This document shows, one piece after another, positions 1-7,325 of a DNA stretch of 44,470 bases (within the stretch, counting starts at the first letter, position 1; the number at the start of each line of letters is the position of its first letter). Under the pieces are notes generated by a model. It was given only the letters and a program-made list of their open reading frames with translations, ran no database searches and had not been told where the DNA came from. The translations under genes and the position numbers were made by a program. The stretch is from Deferrivibrio essentukiensis (GTDB lineage: Bacteria; Chrysiogenota; Deferribacteres; Deferribacterales; Deferrivibrionaceae): NCBI RefSeq assembly GCF_020480685.1, contig NZ_JAJAFU010000021.1, positions 1-44,470 on the forward strand, written 5' to 3'.

Positions 1-19
1 CTTATTAAAAGAACATTTT

Positions 20-48
20 TTGTGGCAATTTTCTGACAAATTTAATAT
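20..48 (+). promoter_or_regulatory. Weak candidate promoter of the calp operon
   Basis: TTGTGG (20-25) and TAATAT (43-48) are separated by 17 nt. Both match the sigma-70 consensus only partly. The first ATG of the operon lies at 57, so a transcript from here would have almost no 5' leader, and no Shine-Dalgarno is visible before that ATG. The true promoter may lie outside the window. Confidence 0.25.
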
Positions 49-56
49 AAATTGAT

Positions 57-608
57 ATGCAGTTAGGAAAACTTGTTAATTTTAAAAATATTTCGAGGGA
101 ACATTTTTTAAAAAAAGGTGATTTTGTTTTAATTAATGTCTGTGTTTGGAAAGAAATATCAGGTGAGTTTTTAGCCAACGATTCCGCTTTACTTATTAAC
201 AATAAGAATAAAAGAAGGCCATTAGTAATACTGGAAGTAAAGGGAGATAGTGCGTATTATATTGCATTATCAACTGATAAAAAAGTAGATAGAAAAATTA
301 ACTTAGTTTTTGATTTAAGCAAGTGCAAGATTAATGAAAGATGCGAAGACTTTAAGTTTAAGAAAAAAGCGTATATTTTTACAAAGGAAAAAACTCTTAG
401 AAGAAAAAAGAACACATCTGCTGTAAAAATTAAACTTACAGCTGATTTACACAAAATATTTTACCTCATTGATGATGAGGAAACCCAAAAAAGGGTATTA
501 AGACTCTGTGGTCAAGAAATTAAGACTTGCTATGATGTATTTACCTTTTGTTCAAACTGTGACAAAACATATATGGAAGAGATTAGTATAAGGGTTAATA
601 ATGGATAG
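57..608 (+). CDS. Small protein with PemK/MazF-like N-terminal segment, first gene of calp operon
   Basis: A 183-residue protein I do not firmly recognise. Residues 21-75 read GDFVLINV, then RRPLVILEV, then YYIALSTD, which resembles the SH3-like barrel of PemK/MazF toxins (GDxV..., RRPxLV...). The middle is lysine-rich and basic. The C-terminal third carries five cysteines, including FCSNC, possibly a small metal-binding knuckle. It overlaps the sigma factor gene by 8 nt, so the two are translationally coupled, and it leads the CalpS-CalpT-CalpL operon. The MazF-like reading is interesting because the CalpT fragment of the characterised system is also reported to be MazF-like. It may be a toxin, a paralogous partner or a regulator. 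The ATG at 57 has no visible Shine-Dalgarno, so the start is uncertain. Confidence 0.6.
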   Translation: MQLGKLVNFKNISREHFLKKGDFVLINVCVWKEISGEFLANDSALLINNKNKRRPLVILEVKGDSAYYIALSTDKKVDRKINLVFDLSKCKINERCEDFKFKKKAYIFTKEKTLRRKKNTSAVKIKLTADLHKIFYLIDDEETQKRVLRLCGQEIKTCYDVFTFCSNCDKTYMEEISIRVNNG

Positions 609-1239
609 TATTATAAATTTTTTAAAATATCCTGAACAGAATAATGAGGAAGGGTATAACAAACTTTATGGATTTTTTTGTAAAGTAGCTTCAAAATTTG
701 AGATTCAAGATATTTTGGATGAATATCATACTTTTTTATCTAAAAAAATTTTTAGCAACAACGCCTTAAAGAGGTTTATCGATAAAAATGAAAAAGAGCA
801 AGTGGTTTATGGTTACATTAAAAGAATGATTAATAACTATTTCTATAATGAGTATCGTAACGACTTAGCAACTATACCTATAGATAACCCTATTTCTGAA
901 GATGGCGAGCTTACAATAGGGGATACTATAAAAGATGAATTTTTGGCAGATGAAATTATTTTTGAAGCTTACAGTTTACTAAAGTTAATTGATAATGATT
1001 TTTCAGAAAAAAAGAAGAAAATATTGTGTCAGTATTTATATGCAGGTGAGTATATTTTTATTAATGATATGAAGCAAGATGCTTTTTATAAATCGGTCGA
1101 AAGGCTCAAAAAAGAGCTGACAGAGATATGTATTTCAAATAAATTTTCAGAAGAGGCTGTTACTTTTTTTATTCAAAATATTTATTTGTCAGAAATATGT
1201 GAAAAATATCGTCTAATAGGTAGAGGTCAAAATGAGTAA
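601..1239 (+). CDS. calpS: CalpS-like ECF sigma factor of the CRISPR-associated Lon protease system
   Basis: A 212-residue protein with the layout of a small extracytoplasmic-function sigma factor. Residues 60-95 are a basic, aromatic sigma region-2-like helix (YIKRMINNYFYNEYRN), followed by an acidic linker. Residues 135-185 form a helical region-4-like segment containing YKSVERLKKEL. It overlaps its neighbours at both ends (8 nt each), and the next two genes are CalpT and the SAVED-Lon protease. In the described CalpL-CalpT-CalpS system, the sigma factor is held by CalpT and freed after CalpL cuts CalpT in response to cyclic tetra-adenylate. That role is inferred here from gene order and fold. 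The regulon cannot be read from this window. Region 4 is weak by eye, which is common in divergent ECF factors. Confidence 0.75.
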   Translation: MDSIINFLKYPEQNNEEGYNKLYGFFCKVASKFEIQDILDEYHTFLSKKIFSNNALKRFIDKNEKEQVVYGYIKRMINNYFYNEYRNDLATIPIDNPISEDGELTIGDTIKDEFLADEIIFEAYSLLKLIDNDFSEKKKKILCQYLYAGEYIFINDMKQDAFYKSVERLKKELTEICISNKFSEEAVTFFIQNIYLSEICEKYRLIGRGQNE

Positions 1240-2098
1240 AAGGTTAGAGGCGCTATACACAAGGTATTTGGAAATAAAAAAAATGACAAAAAGTGATTTT
1301 GTTGAAAAGAAAGGTGATTATAAAATGTTTTTAGAAAATTTAGAAAATATTAAAAATGAACCAGATATAGTTCAGCCTGAGTATGAAATAGGCGAGTTGT
1401 TCTTGGTGGACGACTTTTTATTCTTGCTCGTAGGCGAAGTAGATGATTTTTATACAGGTTATAAAGTATCTGAGTGGGTAGATTTTGCTACCCATAAAGA
1501 TTTTATTTTTGAGTATGAAGGGGATAAATACTTCGCAATATTGGAGCATGAATTATATATCCCTAAAGATAAGGTTGTGCATCATGTCGGCACAATTTCG
1601 GACAAATATATTGACGTACTTTACGAATACGAAAGCACCGGTGAGCCAATCCCTGACAGTTATACGGGGCTAACCATCCCTTATGACCCCTCATACCCTC
1701 AAATCAAATTTAGGCAAGAAGAAATGAAAGAAGTGAGACATTACATAGCTAATCAATTTTTAATCTTTGAGGAAGAATCAAATATATTGGACTTAAAAAG
1801 TTTTAAACAAAAATTTGTTGATAAGCTTAAAAAATTAAATTATCCAAAAGCGGCGTCTTCAGCCACATCCACAGCTCAAGGTGAAAATTTTATTTTAAAG
1901 TACGATAAAGCAAAAGGTATTTTAACAATATTATTGCCTATTGAAAGTAAAGATACTGGCATTATAAAGGTAATTATTGAAGACGATGAATTTTTATGTA
2001 AGGTTGAAGAAGATGTCATCAATTTTGATATTCTCGAAGATTTTATAAATATTGACTATTTAGTGGGTAGAATCAAGATAATCCTTTTAAATGACTAA
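1232..2098 (+). CDS. calpT: CalpT-like substrate/anti-sigma protein
   Basis: A 288-residue protein lying between the sigma factor and the SAVED-Lon protease, overlapping both. The N-terminal part (about 1-205) has an acidic core around YEIGELFLVDD and a helical end. Residues 207-218 (AASSATSTAQGE) are a low-complexity Ala/Ser/Thr linker. The last 70 residues form a separate small domain. This two-part plan fits CalpT of the characterised system, which CalpL cuts into pieces of about 23 and 10 kDa: cutting at the linker here would give roughly 24 and 9 kDa. Identification rests on gene order, size and that layout, as I have no alignment. The expected role is to sequester CalpS until it is cleaved. 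Confidence 0.7.
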   Translation: MSKRLEALYTRYLEIKKMTKSDFVEKKGDYKMFLENLENIKNEPDIVQPEYEIGELFLVDDFLFLLVGEVDDFYTGYKVSEWVDFATHKDFIFEYEGDKYFAILEHELYIPKDKVVHHVGTISDKYIDVLYEYESTGEPIPDSYTGLTIPYDPSYPQIKFRQEEMKEVRHYIANQFLIFEEESNILDLKSFKQKFVDKLKKLNYPKAASSATSTAQGENFILKYDKAKGILTILLPIESKDTGIIKVIIEDDEFLCKVEEDVINFDILEDFINIDYLVGRIKIILLND

Positions 2099-3599
2099 GC
2101 TGGCAAAATATATTACTGATAGTGAAAAATATGATATTTTATTAAGTGCTATCAATGATGGAAATTTCTTGCCTGGCAGCAGTTTAAAAGATTATTATAA
2201 CATATTTATTGATAGTAATTTTACTGAAAAGGAAGAATTAAAAGCTGCTTTATTTTTTGCAATAAAAAGGTATGAAAAGTTTCAGGATTTTTCTTTACTT
2301 TCCTCTTTACTTAACATTAGTGAAGATTCGTTAACTAATCTATTGAAATCAAATTATAAAAAAGCGACATTTCCTATTTCAGATAACAATGAAGCGGAAT
2401 TAGTAAGCCTTTATTTGATAGAAGTTGAAGATGAAATACCTGTAAGCTTTCCAAATACGGAAGCTTTGAGATTAAATAGCATTCAAAATATAAAGAAAAC
2501 TTTAAACAAAAACTTTTTTGTATTCTTTGATAAATGTTTTAGTGGCAGGTCATTTGGACTGGCTGTCGCTTCTTGTTTTTATGTCTCTGATGAAATAAGA
2601 GAAAGATTTATTTTTACAGGTGAAGTAAGGGCTGATGGCGGAGTATATGATGTTGATGGGTTAGAGTTAAAATTCAAAGTAGCACATCAAAATAATAAAT
2701 ATTTGGTGAGTAGCAGATGTATTACTCATATTTCTGAACTGAAGCATATTAATAGTAACGAGCTTAATGTACCATTTGTACAGCTTTTTGGCAAAAGTAA
2801 GAGTGAGCTTGATAAAAACTTTAAAAAATTAAAAGGGTATATTCCTGAGAGTGCTGTTCTACTTAATATTTTTGGGTTTAGTCAAGAGGATTTATCAGTT
2901 TTTACCGAAGATTATTTAAATAATGAAATTAATGATTATGCCATATTTTTGAATGAGTTTTATAAGAAGGTAAAAAAACTTTACGATACTAATATAGGTA
3001 TAAATCTTCATATTACGGGCAGTCTTTCTTCGTTTGCATTTTTAATGGGGCTTGTTTTAGGTGCAAAGAAAAAATTTGCAATTTATCATTATCAGGATGG
3101 AGAGATTTACAAAATATATGATTTTATTAATCAAAGTGCTAGAAAACTTAAAGGCAAAAAAAATAACTTTTCACATATTCAGTACAAAACTAAAGTTATT
3201 AACGCAAACTCTACTGATTTGTTGGTTTCAATATATTTGGCAAGTCACAGTCCTAAAAATGATGCATCTAAATTTGCTTCTCAAACTTTAAAATGTAATA
3301 TTGTTGAGATTGAGCTAAAAAATCATCAAGGCAATTTGCCCATAGATAATCAAGAATTGTGGATAGAAATTGTTAGAGAGATTTATAGTGCTTTAGATAA
3401 TTTTTCCGAAGAGTTAGGCAACAATGTAGAGAGATACCATATTATTCTTAGCACTCCTGTCCCTATTGCTATTGCTTTGGGAATGGCTATAGGTGATTAT
3501 AAAAAGGTATCAGTTTATAATTTTGATAAGAAAATCATTGGCTATAAAAAAGTTTTTGATTCAGATTTTGCTGAAGGTACTTTTTTAAATAGCTTTTAA
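2091..3599 (+). CDS. calpL: CalpL: SAVED-domain CRISPR-associated Lon protease
   Basis: A 502-residue soluble effector. Residues about 105-235 are a Lon (S16) peptidase domain: GRSFG contains the nucleophile Ser154. FTGEVRADGG and VDGLELKFKVAH align with the Lon strand-loop that carries the catalytic lysine, placing Lys194 in the active site. The C-terminal half (about 265-502) reads as a SAVED nucleotide-sensor domain, with two repeats ending in LHITGSLSSFAFLMGLVLG and STPVPIAIALGMAIGDYK. CalpL of the known system binds cyclic tetra-adenylate through SAVED, oligomerises and cuts CalpT to free the sigma factor CalpS. Ser and Lys are at nearly the positions I recall for the characterised protein (152/193). 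It is the last gene of its operon, overlaps calpT by 8 nt and ends at a strong hairpin. Confidence 0.88.
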   Translation: MTKLAKYITDSEKYDILLSAINDGNFLPGSSLKDYYNIFIDSNFTEKEELKAALFFAIKRYEKFQDFSLLSSLLNISEDSLTNLLKSNYKKATFPISDNNEAELVSLYLIEVEDEIPVSFPNTEALRLNSIQNIKKTLNKNFFVFFDKCFSGRSFGLAVASCFYVSDEIRERFIFTGEVRADGGVYDVDGLELKFKVAHQNNKYLVSSRCITHISELKHINSNELNVPFVQLFGKSKSELDKNFKKLKGYIPESAVLLNIFGFSQEDLSVFTEDYLNNEINDYAIFLNEFYKKVKKLYDTNIGINLHITGSLSSFAFLMGLVLGAKKKFAIYHYQDGEIYKIYDFINQSARKLKGKKNNFSHIQYKTKVINANSTDLLVSIYLASHSPKNDASKFASQTLKCNIVEIELKNHQGNLPIDNQELWIEIVREIYSALDNFSEELGNNVERYHIILSTPVPIAIALGMAIGDYKKVSVYNFDKKIIGYKKVFDSDFAEGTFLNSF

Positions 3600-3600
3600 A

Positions 3601-3616
3601 GGGAGGTTGCCCTCCC
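3601..3616. terminator. Hairpin between convergent genes, probable bidirectional terminator
   Basis: GGGAGG (3601-3606), loop TTGC, CCTCCC (3611-3616) form a perfect 6-bp GC stem. It lies in the 19-nt gap between the calpL stop and the stop of the outer-membrane gene on the other strand. Short A/T runs flank it on both sides, which suits termination in both directions. Confidence 0.6.
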
Positions 3617-3618
3617 CG

Positions 3619-4194
3619 TTAAAATTTAAATCCAGCTTCTATATTAGTTTTATACCCCCCTAATTGAAGAGTTTCTGAAGTATATTCAATTTCTTGATTG
3701 TTCGTAAAAATTTTAAAGTTTCCACCAATATAAAAATTATTTGTAATATCAAATAATAAGCCCGCTTGTATGACTACTCCAAGAGCAGTTCCTGTATCGC
3801 TATAGACCTCATCCCCATCAAGTGATATTTTTATTTCATTAACATAAGAACCAAAACCCAACCCTACATAAGGAGTAAATCTTTGATAGGTATTTTGTAA
3901 AATAACAGATGTTTCAAAAGCTGTAGTATTTATTTCATCTTTGGCATCATATCCATAAACAGAGTAATTATATTCAGTATTATGCCCTGAAATTTCGAAT
4001 CTTAATCCAAGAAAATCAGAAAACTTTCTTTGGTAATAAATGCCAAAATTAGTACCGGTATCATATTCTGATATATCACCGGCAGGGTTAAAGATTCCTA
4101 AATTGGCTCCAATATAGTTTTTTTTCAAATCGGCGCCAGATGCTGCAATAACCATTAGAAAAAGGATTAGTGTAACTAAATTCAGTTTTTTCAT
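3619..4194 (-). CDS. Outer-membrane beta-barrel protein (OmpW/opacity-like)
   Basis: A 191-residue protein with a clear Sec signal peptide (MKK, a hydrophobic stretch to about residue 17, cleavage near ASG-AD). It then has alternating short beta strands such as NFGIYYQRKF, FTPYVGLGFGSY and FYIGGNFKIF, and ends in a C-terminal Phe, the usual barrel-assembly signal. The length and pattern fit the 8-stranded porin-like outer-membrane superfamily. A good Shine-Dalgarno (GGAGG) precedes the ATG. It is unrelated to defence and sits convergent to calpL and divergent from cas6, so the CRISPR modules seem to have settled around a housekeeping gene. No specific ligand can be assigned. Confidence 0.8.
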   Translation of the reverse strand: MKKLNLVTLILFLMVIAASGADLKKNYIGANLGIFNPAGDISEYDTGTNFGIYYQRKFSDFLGLRFEISGHNTEYNYSVYGYDAKDEINTTAFETSVILQNTYQRFTPYVGLGFGSYVNEIKISLDGDEVYSDTGTALGVVIQAGLLFDITNNFYIGGNFKIFTNNQEIEYTSETLQLGGYKTNIEAGFKF

Positions 4195-4218
4195 ATTACC
4201 TCCAATTTAAATTTATTA

Positions 4219-4232
4219 GCTTTGCGCAAAGC
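4219..4232. promoter_or_regulatory. Perfect 14-bp palindrome in divergent promoter region
   Basis: GCTTTGCGCAAAGC is a perfect palindrome in the 138-bp gap between the divergent outer-membrane gene and cas6. It lies 25 nt upstream of the outer-membrane start codon and 54 nt upstream of the proposed cas6 -35 box. Size and symmetry suit a dimeric repressor or activator site. Which gene it controls is unknown. Confidence 0.4.
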
Positions 4233-4285
4233 ATACAACAAAAAACAATAAAATTTTTAATTTCTGACATTTTTTTTAACTTTAT

Positions 4286-4313
4286 TTGAAATTTCAAAAA
4301 AACATGATAAAAT
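4286..4313 (+). promoter_or_regulatory. Candidate sigma-70 promoter of the cas6-cmr operon
   Basis: TTGAAA (4286-4291), a 16-nt spacer and TAAAAT (4308-4313) preceded by TG at 4305-4306 (extended -10) form a good housekeeping promoter. Initiation near 4320 would leave a very short leader before the G-rich ribosome site (4323-4327) and the cas6 ATG at 4333. The genes to 16409 are nearly contiguous, so this may drive the whole 12-kb operon. Confidence 0.5.
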
Positions 4314-4332
4314 TTATACGTGCGGGGGTAGT

Positions 4333-5247
4333 ATGGGTATGATAATTAATTATGATTCTTTTAACTTTCTTCTAAAACTTGAAAAAAATATTTTTACAAG
4401 TACTTATCCGGCTTTTGTTTTAAGGTCTATCTTAGGTAAAGAATTAAAAAGATTTGCTTGTATTTTGAGGCATAAGAAATGTGAAGAGTGCCCATTAAAG
4501 TTTCAGTGTGCATATTCTTATATTTTTGAAACACCGATTAAAAAAGATACAGAATTTTTAGTAGGAAGAGATAAAGCTTCTCATCCTTTTACATTGTATT
4601 CAAATATAGATGAAAATCAGCACACTGATAAAATAGATTTTACTATTTCATTATTTGGTAAGGGTATAGAATATTTTCCATACATATTTTTTGGATTTTT
4701 AAAAGGTGGAGAAAACGGTATATATAGAGAAAGAACAAAATATACTATCGAAAAAGTTACTTGTAATGACTTTTTAGTAAATGATGGCACTAATGATTCG
4801 ATTGAATTATCTGAACCTAAAACATTTCAGTTAGATGAAGATAAAACAACTCTTATTGAAAAATCTTACAGTATAAAATTTATTACTCCTGTAAGATTAA
4901 AGGTTGGTGGCAACTACACGGCCAATATCTCATACTCAGATATAATTTTTTCTGCATTTAGAAGGTTAGAAGTACTTGGTAATATGTATGGCAAGATTAG
5001 TCCAGAGTTAAAAAATATAAATTCATTGTCAGAAAAAGAAGAGAAGAAGTGTCTAAGGTGGAAAGAGTATAACAGATATTCCGCCAGACAAAAATCAGCA
5101 ATGAAGCTTGGTGGAGCTGTTGGAGTGATAGACGTCAAAGGGAAGTTTACTCCTTTTGAAATATCACTTTTGGAATTTGCGTCTATATTTGGACTTGGCA
5201 AAAACACAGGCTTTGGTTTTGGAAAAGTAGAAGTGGAGGAAGTTTGA
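4333..5247 (+). CDS. cas6: Cas6 CRISPR repeat endoribonuclease
   Basis: A 304-residue Cas6 of the double-RAMP type. The N-terminal ferredoxin-like half holds the cysteine-rich segment KKCEECPLKFQCAYSYIFE (about 49-68), typical of the bacterial Cas6 family (PF10040). The C-terminus ends in the glycine-rich RAMP loop FGLGKNTGFGFGKVEVEE. Cas6 cuts the repeat in the array transcript. With this array the expected crRNA handle is the last 8 nt of the repeat, ATTACGAC. A catalytic His cannot be pinned down by eye. The stop codon overlaps the next ATG (TGATG), so cas6 leads the operon with can2 and cmr1-6. The start at 4333 is favoured by the G-rich site at 4323-4327; the Met at codon 3 is an alternative. 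Confidence 0.88.
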   Translation: MGMIINYDSFNFLLKLEKNIFTSTYPAFVLRSILGKELKRFACILRHKKCEECPLKFQCAYSYIFETPIKKDTEFLVGRDKASHPFTLYSNIDENQHTDKIDFTISLFGKGIEYFPYIFFGFLKGGENGIYRERTKYTIEKVTCNDFLVNDGTNDSIELSEPKTFQLDEDKTTLIEKSYSIKFITPVRLKVGGNYTANISYSDIIFSAFRRLEVLGNMYGKISPELKNINSLSEKEEKKCLRWKEYNRYSARQKSAMKLGGAVGVIDVKGKFTPFEISLLEFASIFGLGKNTGFGFGKVEVEEV

Positions 5248-6416
5248 TGGGAAGAAGGGTGCTGATGTCGTTAGTGAGTGCACAGACCGTACCAAATATA
5301 TTATTTATTAATGAGTTTAAAGAAAAATACGAGTTTAACTATTTTATCTTTGTGACAACAGATAAGATGGAAAAAGAGCGTAGAAGTGATGCTATTATTA
5401 ATACTTGCGACTTGAATATAAAAGAATGTGAAAAACTTATCGTTAGTGAAGACCATTTTCAAGATATTATCAGTAAATTGCTTAAAATATATAATGAAAG
5501 TGATGAGTATTACTTTAATTTGACCGGTGGCACTAAAATAATGTCTTTGGGGTTGTACGAGTTTGCCAAAGAGATAAAACAAACCGATAACCTATTTTAT
5601 ATCCCTAATGGTAAAAATTCTGTTGCAAATATTATATTTGATAATACAGAAGAGATAAAGTATCGTCTAAACATCAAAGAGTATTTTTCTTCTTACAATG
5701 TAAACATTAAAAATTTAAATAAGCTGCCGGGGGCATTGGAATGTGCAAAAAAGAGAGAGCAATATACTTATAAGCTTTGGGAATACTTTAATGAAAATAT
5801 GGACTCTTTTAAGCAGACGTCTGAAGATATAAGGGCTTACTGGAATTCTGAAAAAGTTAATACCAATGAAAAGAAAATAGAAGTGACTGAGCTAATAAAC
5901 ATAGGGAAAGCTTTTTTTGAAAGGCTAAATTTAGATATTAGCGGTGAATCAAAAAAACGCTTAAAGCATTGGATTAAATACTTAACGGGCGGGTGGTTTG
6001 AAGAGTTAATTTATTTTGAGACAAAGAAATTTTTATGTCTTGATGATGAATATATCTCATTGGGTATTGAAATTGACAAAGGTGGGGATAATGAGCTGGA
6101 TGTTGTTTTAACTTATGATAACAGACTTTATTATTTTGAATGTAAAACAGGGCTTGGGGCTAAGGAAAGCGACGTACTAAAAGAAACCTTTTATAAATTA
6201 TCCCATTTAAAAAGTCAGGAAAGTTTTGGTCTTGGGATGAATAATATCCTAATTTCTTTAGATGACCGAGTCTTATATGATAATAAAACCGGTGAACTGA
6301 AAGATAGGTATAAGTTAGCTAAAGATTATTACAGATTAATATTTTATGGTCTGAAAGATTTTAAAGAAAAAGGGATAGATGGCATTTTGAGAGAAATATT
6401 TAGAAAGGGGGCATAG
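5247..6416 (+). CDS. can2: Can2/Card1-type CARF nuclease activated by cyclic oligoadenylate
   Basis: A 389-residue CARF effector. The N-terminal Rossmann-like CARF half (about 1-150) contains LTGGTKIMSLGLYEFAK, matching the CARF ligand-loop pattern. The C-terminal half (about 215-389) is a PD-(D/E)xK nuclease: GGWFEEL (Glu253), NELDVVL (Asp285) and YYFECKTG (Glu298, Lys300). Size and order match Card1/Can2 (formerly DUF1887), metal-dependent nucleases that nick DNA and/or cut RNA when cyclic tetra-adenylate binds. The start is ATG at 5247, overlapping the cas6 stop and 6 nt after GGAGGA. A TTG one codon earlier is less likely. The nuclease residues look intact. Substrate preference (DNA or RNA) cannot be inferred. 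Confidence 0.88.
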   Translation: MGRRVLMSLVSAQTVPNILFINEFKEKYEFNYFIFVTTDKMEKERRSDAIINTCDLNIKECEKLIVSEDHFQDIISKLLKIYNESDEYYFNLTGGTKIMSLGLYEFAKEIKQTDNLFYIPNGKNSVANIIFDNTEEIKYRLNIKEYFSSYNVNIKNLNKLPGALECAKKREQYTYKLWEYFNENMDSFKQTSEDIRAYWNSEKVNTNEKKIEVTELINIGKAFFERLNLDISGESKKRLKHWIKYLTGGWFEELIYFETKKFLCLDDEYISLGIEIDKGGDNELDVVLTYDNRLYYFECKTGLGAKESDVLKETFYKLSHLKSQESFGLGMNNILISLDDRVLYDNKTGELKDRYKLAKDYYRLIFYGLKDFKEKGIDGILREIFRKGA

Positions 6417-7325
6417 ATGGCGTTTTATGTAGGTAGGTATAAAAATATTGAGAAAGTAACTTATAATATTGAAGTTGTGACTCCAATGTTTATCGGCGGG
6501 GCTGATCCAAAAAGTGCTGAGTTAAGAGTACCGCCAATAAAAGGGATGTTAAGATATTGGTGGAGAGCGATAAATTATAGTAAAGTAATAAATAATGATT
6601 TTTCAACACTTTTTAAGGATGAAAGCAAACTTTTTGGAGATAGTGATAAGTTTGGCCGTAGTAAAACAATTATAGAAATTATAAGTGATAAATATGGTAT
6701 AATCAGTGTTAATCCATTACCTCATAAAAATAGTAATTTTAGGTTCAATGCTGTCTCTCCTAAACACAATTTTATGGTTAAACTATGTGCACCAAAGGTT
6801 GTTCATAATTTATTTAAATTTTCATCAATTGTTGGTGGAGTTGGCAAAAGAGCAAGGAGAGGGTTTGGCGCATTTAATATTTTAAACTTACAGGAATATA
6901 ATGATGATATATCAGTTTTTCTGCTAAACTTGTTAGAATCTATAGTTCCAGGCAGTTACGATATTAGCAACAGAAATATCCTTGCGAAAAACTTCACTAA
7001 TGCTGAATATCCTTATCTAAAAAAAATTATTTTTGGGAAAAAGGATAAAAATGTTGATAATTTACTCGCTGAGATAGGTAAATCATCCCATAAAAATAAT
7101 TCAGATGGTACTGGCTATGCGAAAAAAGTTGGCAATAAAACGTATAGATTAGCTTCACCTGTTTATACTAGTATAACAAAGTCTAGTGAAGAATACTGTA
7201 TAATTGTTTCCAAATTAAATTTGGTTTCTAATATCAGAGTTGAAAATGATAATAGTAAGGAATTTATCAATGACTTGATAGATATAAAGTCTGAAGCCAA
7301 TAGAACTAACTCAAGGGGGAAATAA
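6417..7325 (+). CDS. cmr1: Cmr1 (Cas7-like) subunit of type III-B effector
   Basis: A 302-residue RAMP protein with the Cmr1 signature TPMFIGGADPKSAELRVPP followed by IKGMLRYWWRAI (about 21-54), and the glycine-rich loop GVGKRARRGFGAF near 140-155. Cmr1 caps the Cmr complex at the 3' end of the crRNA and helps bind target RNA. The ATG at 6417 directly follows the can2 stop, and cmr2 follows with no gap. At 302 residues it is somewhat short for the family, and the C-terminal half is weakly conserved by eye. Confidence 0.88.
   Translation: MAFYVGRYKNIEKVTYNIEVVTPMFIGGADPKSAELRVPPIKGMLRYWWRAINYSKVINNDFSTLFKDESKLFGDSDKFGRSKTIIEIISDKYGIISVNPLPHKNSNFRFNAVSPKHNFMVKLCAPKVVHNLFKFSSIVGGVGKRARRGFGAFNILNLQEYNDDISVFLLNLLESIVPGSYDISNRNILAKNFTNAEYPYLKKIIFGKKDKNVDNLLAEIGKSSHKNNSDGTGYAKKVGNKTYRLASPVYTSITKSSEEYCIIVSKLNLVSNIRVENDNSKEFINDLIDIKSEANRTNSRGK

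Noticed and set aside
29-4269. Shared TTTCTGACA upstream of the calp operon (30-38), of cas6 (4261-4269) and near the TPR gene (22116-22124) as a CalpS promoter motif
   Set aside because: Distances to the starts differ (19 and 64 nt), orientation is wrong for the TPR gene and no common -10 follows. Nine AT-rich bases can recur by chance.
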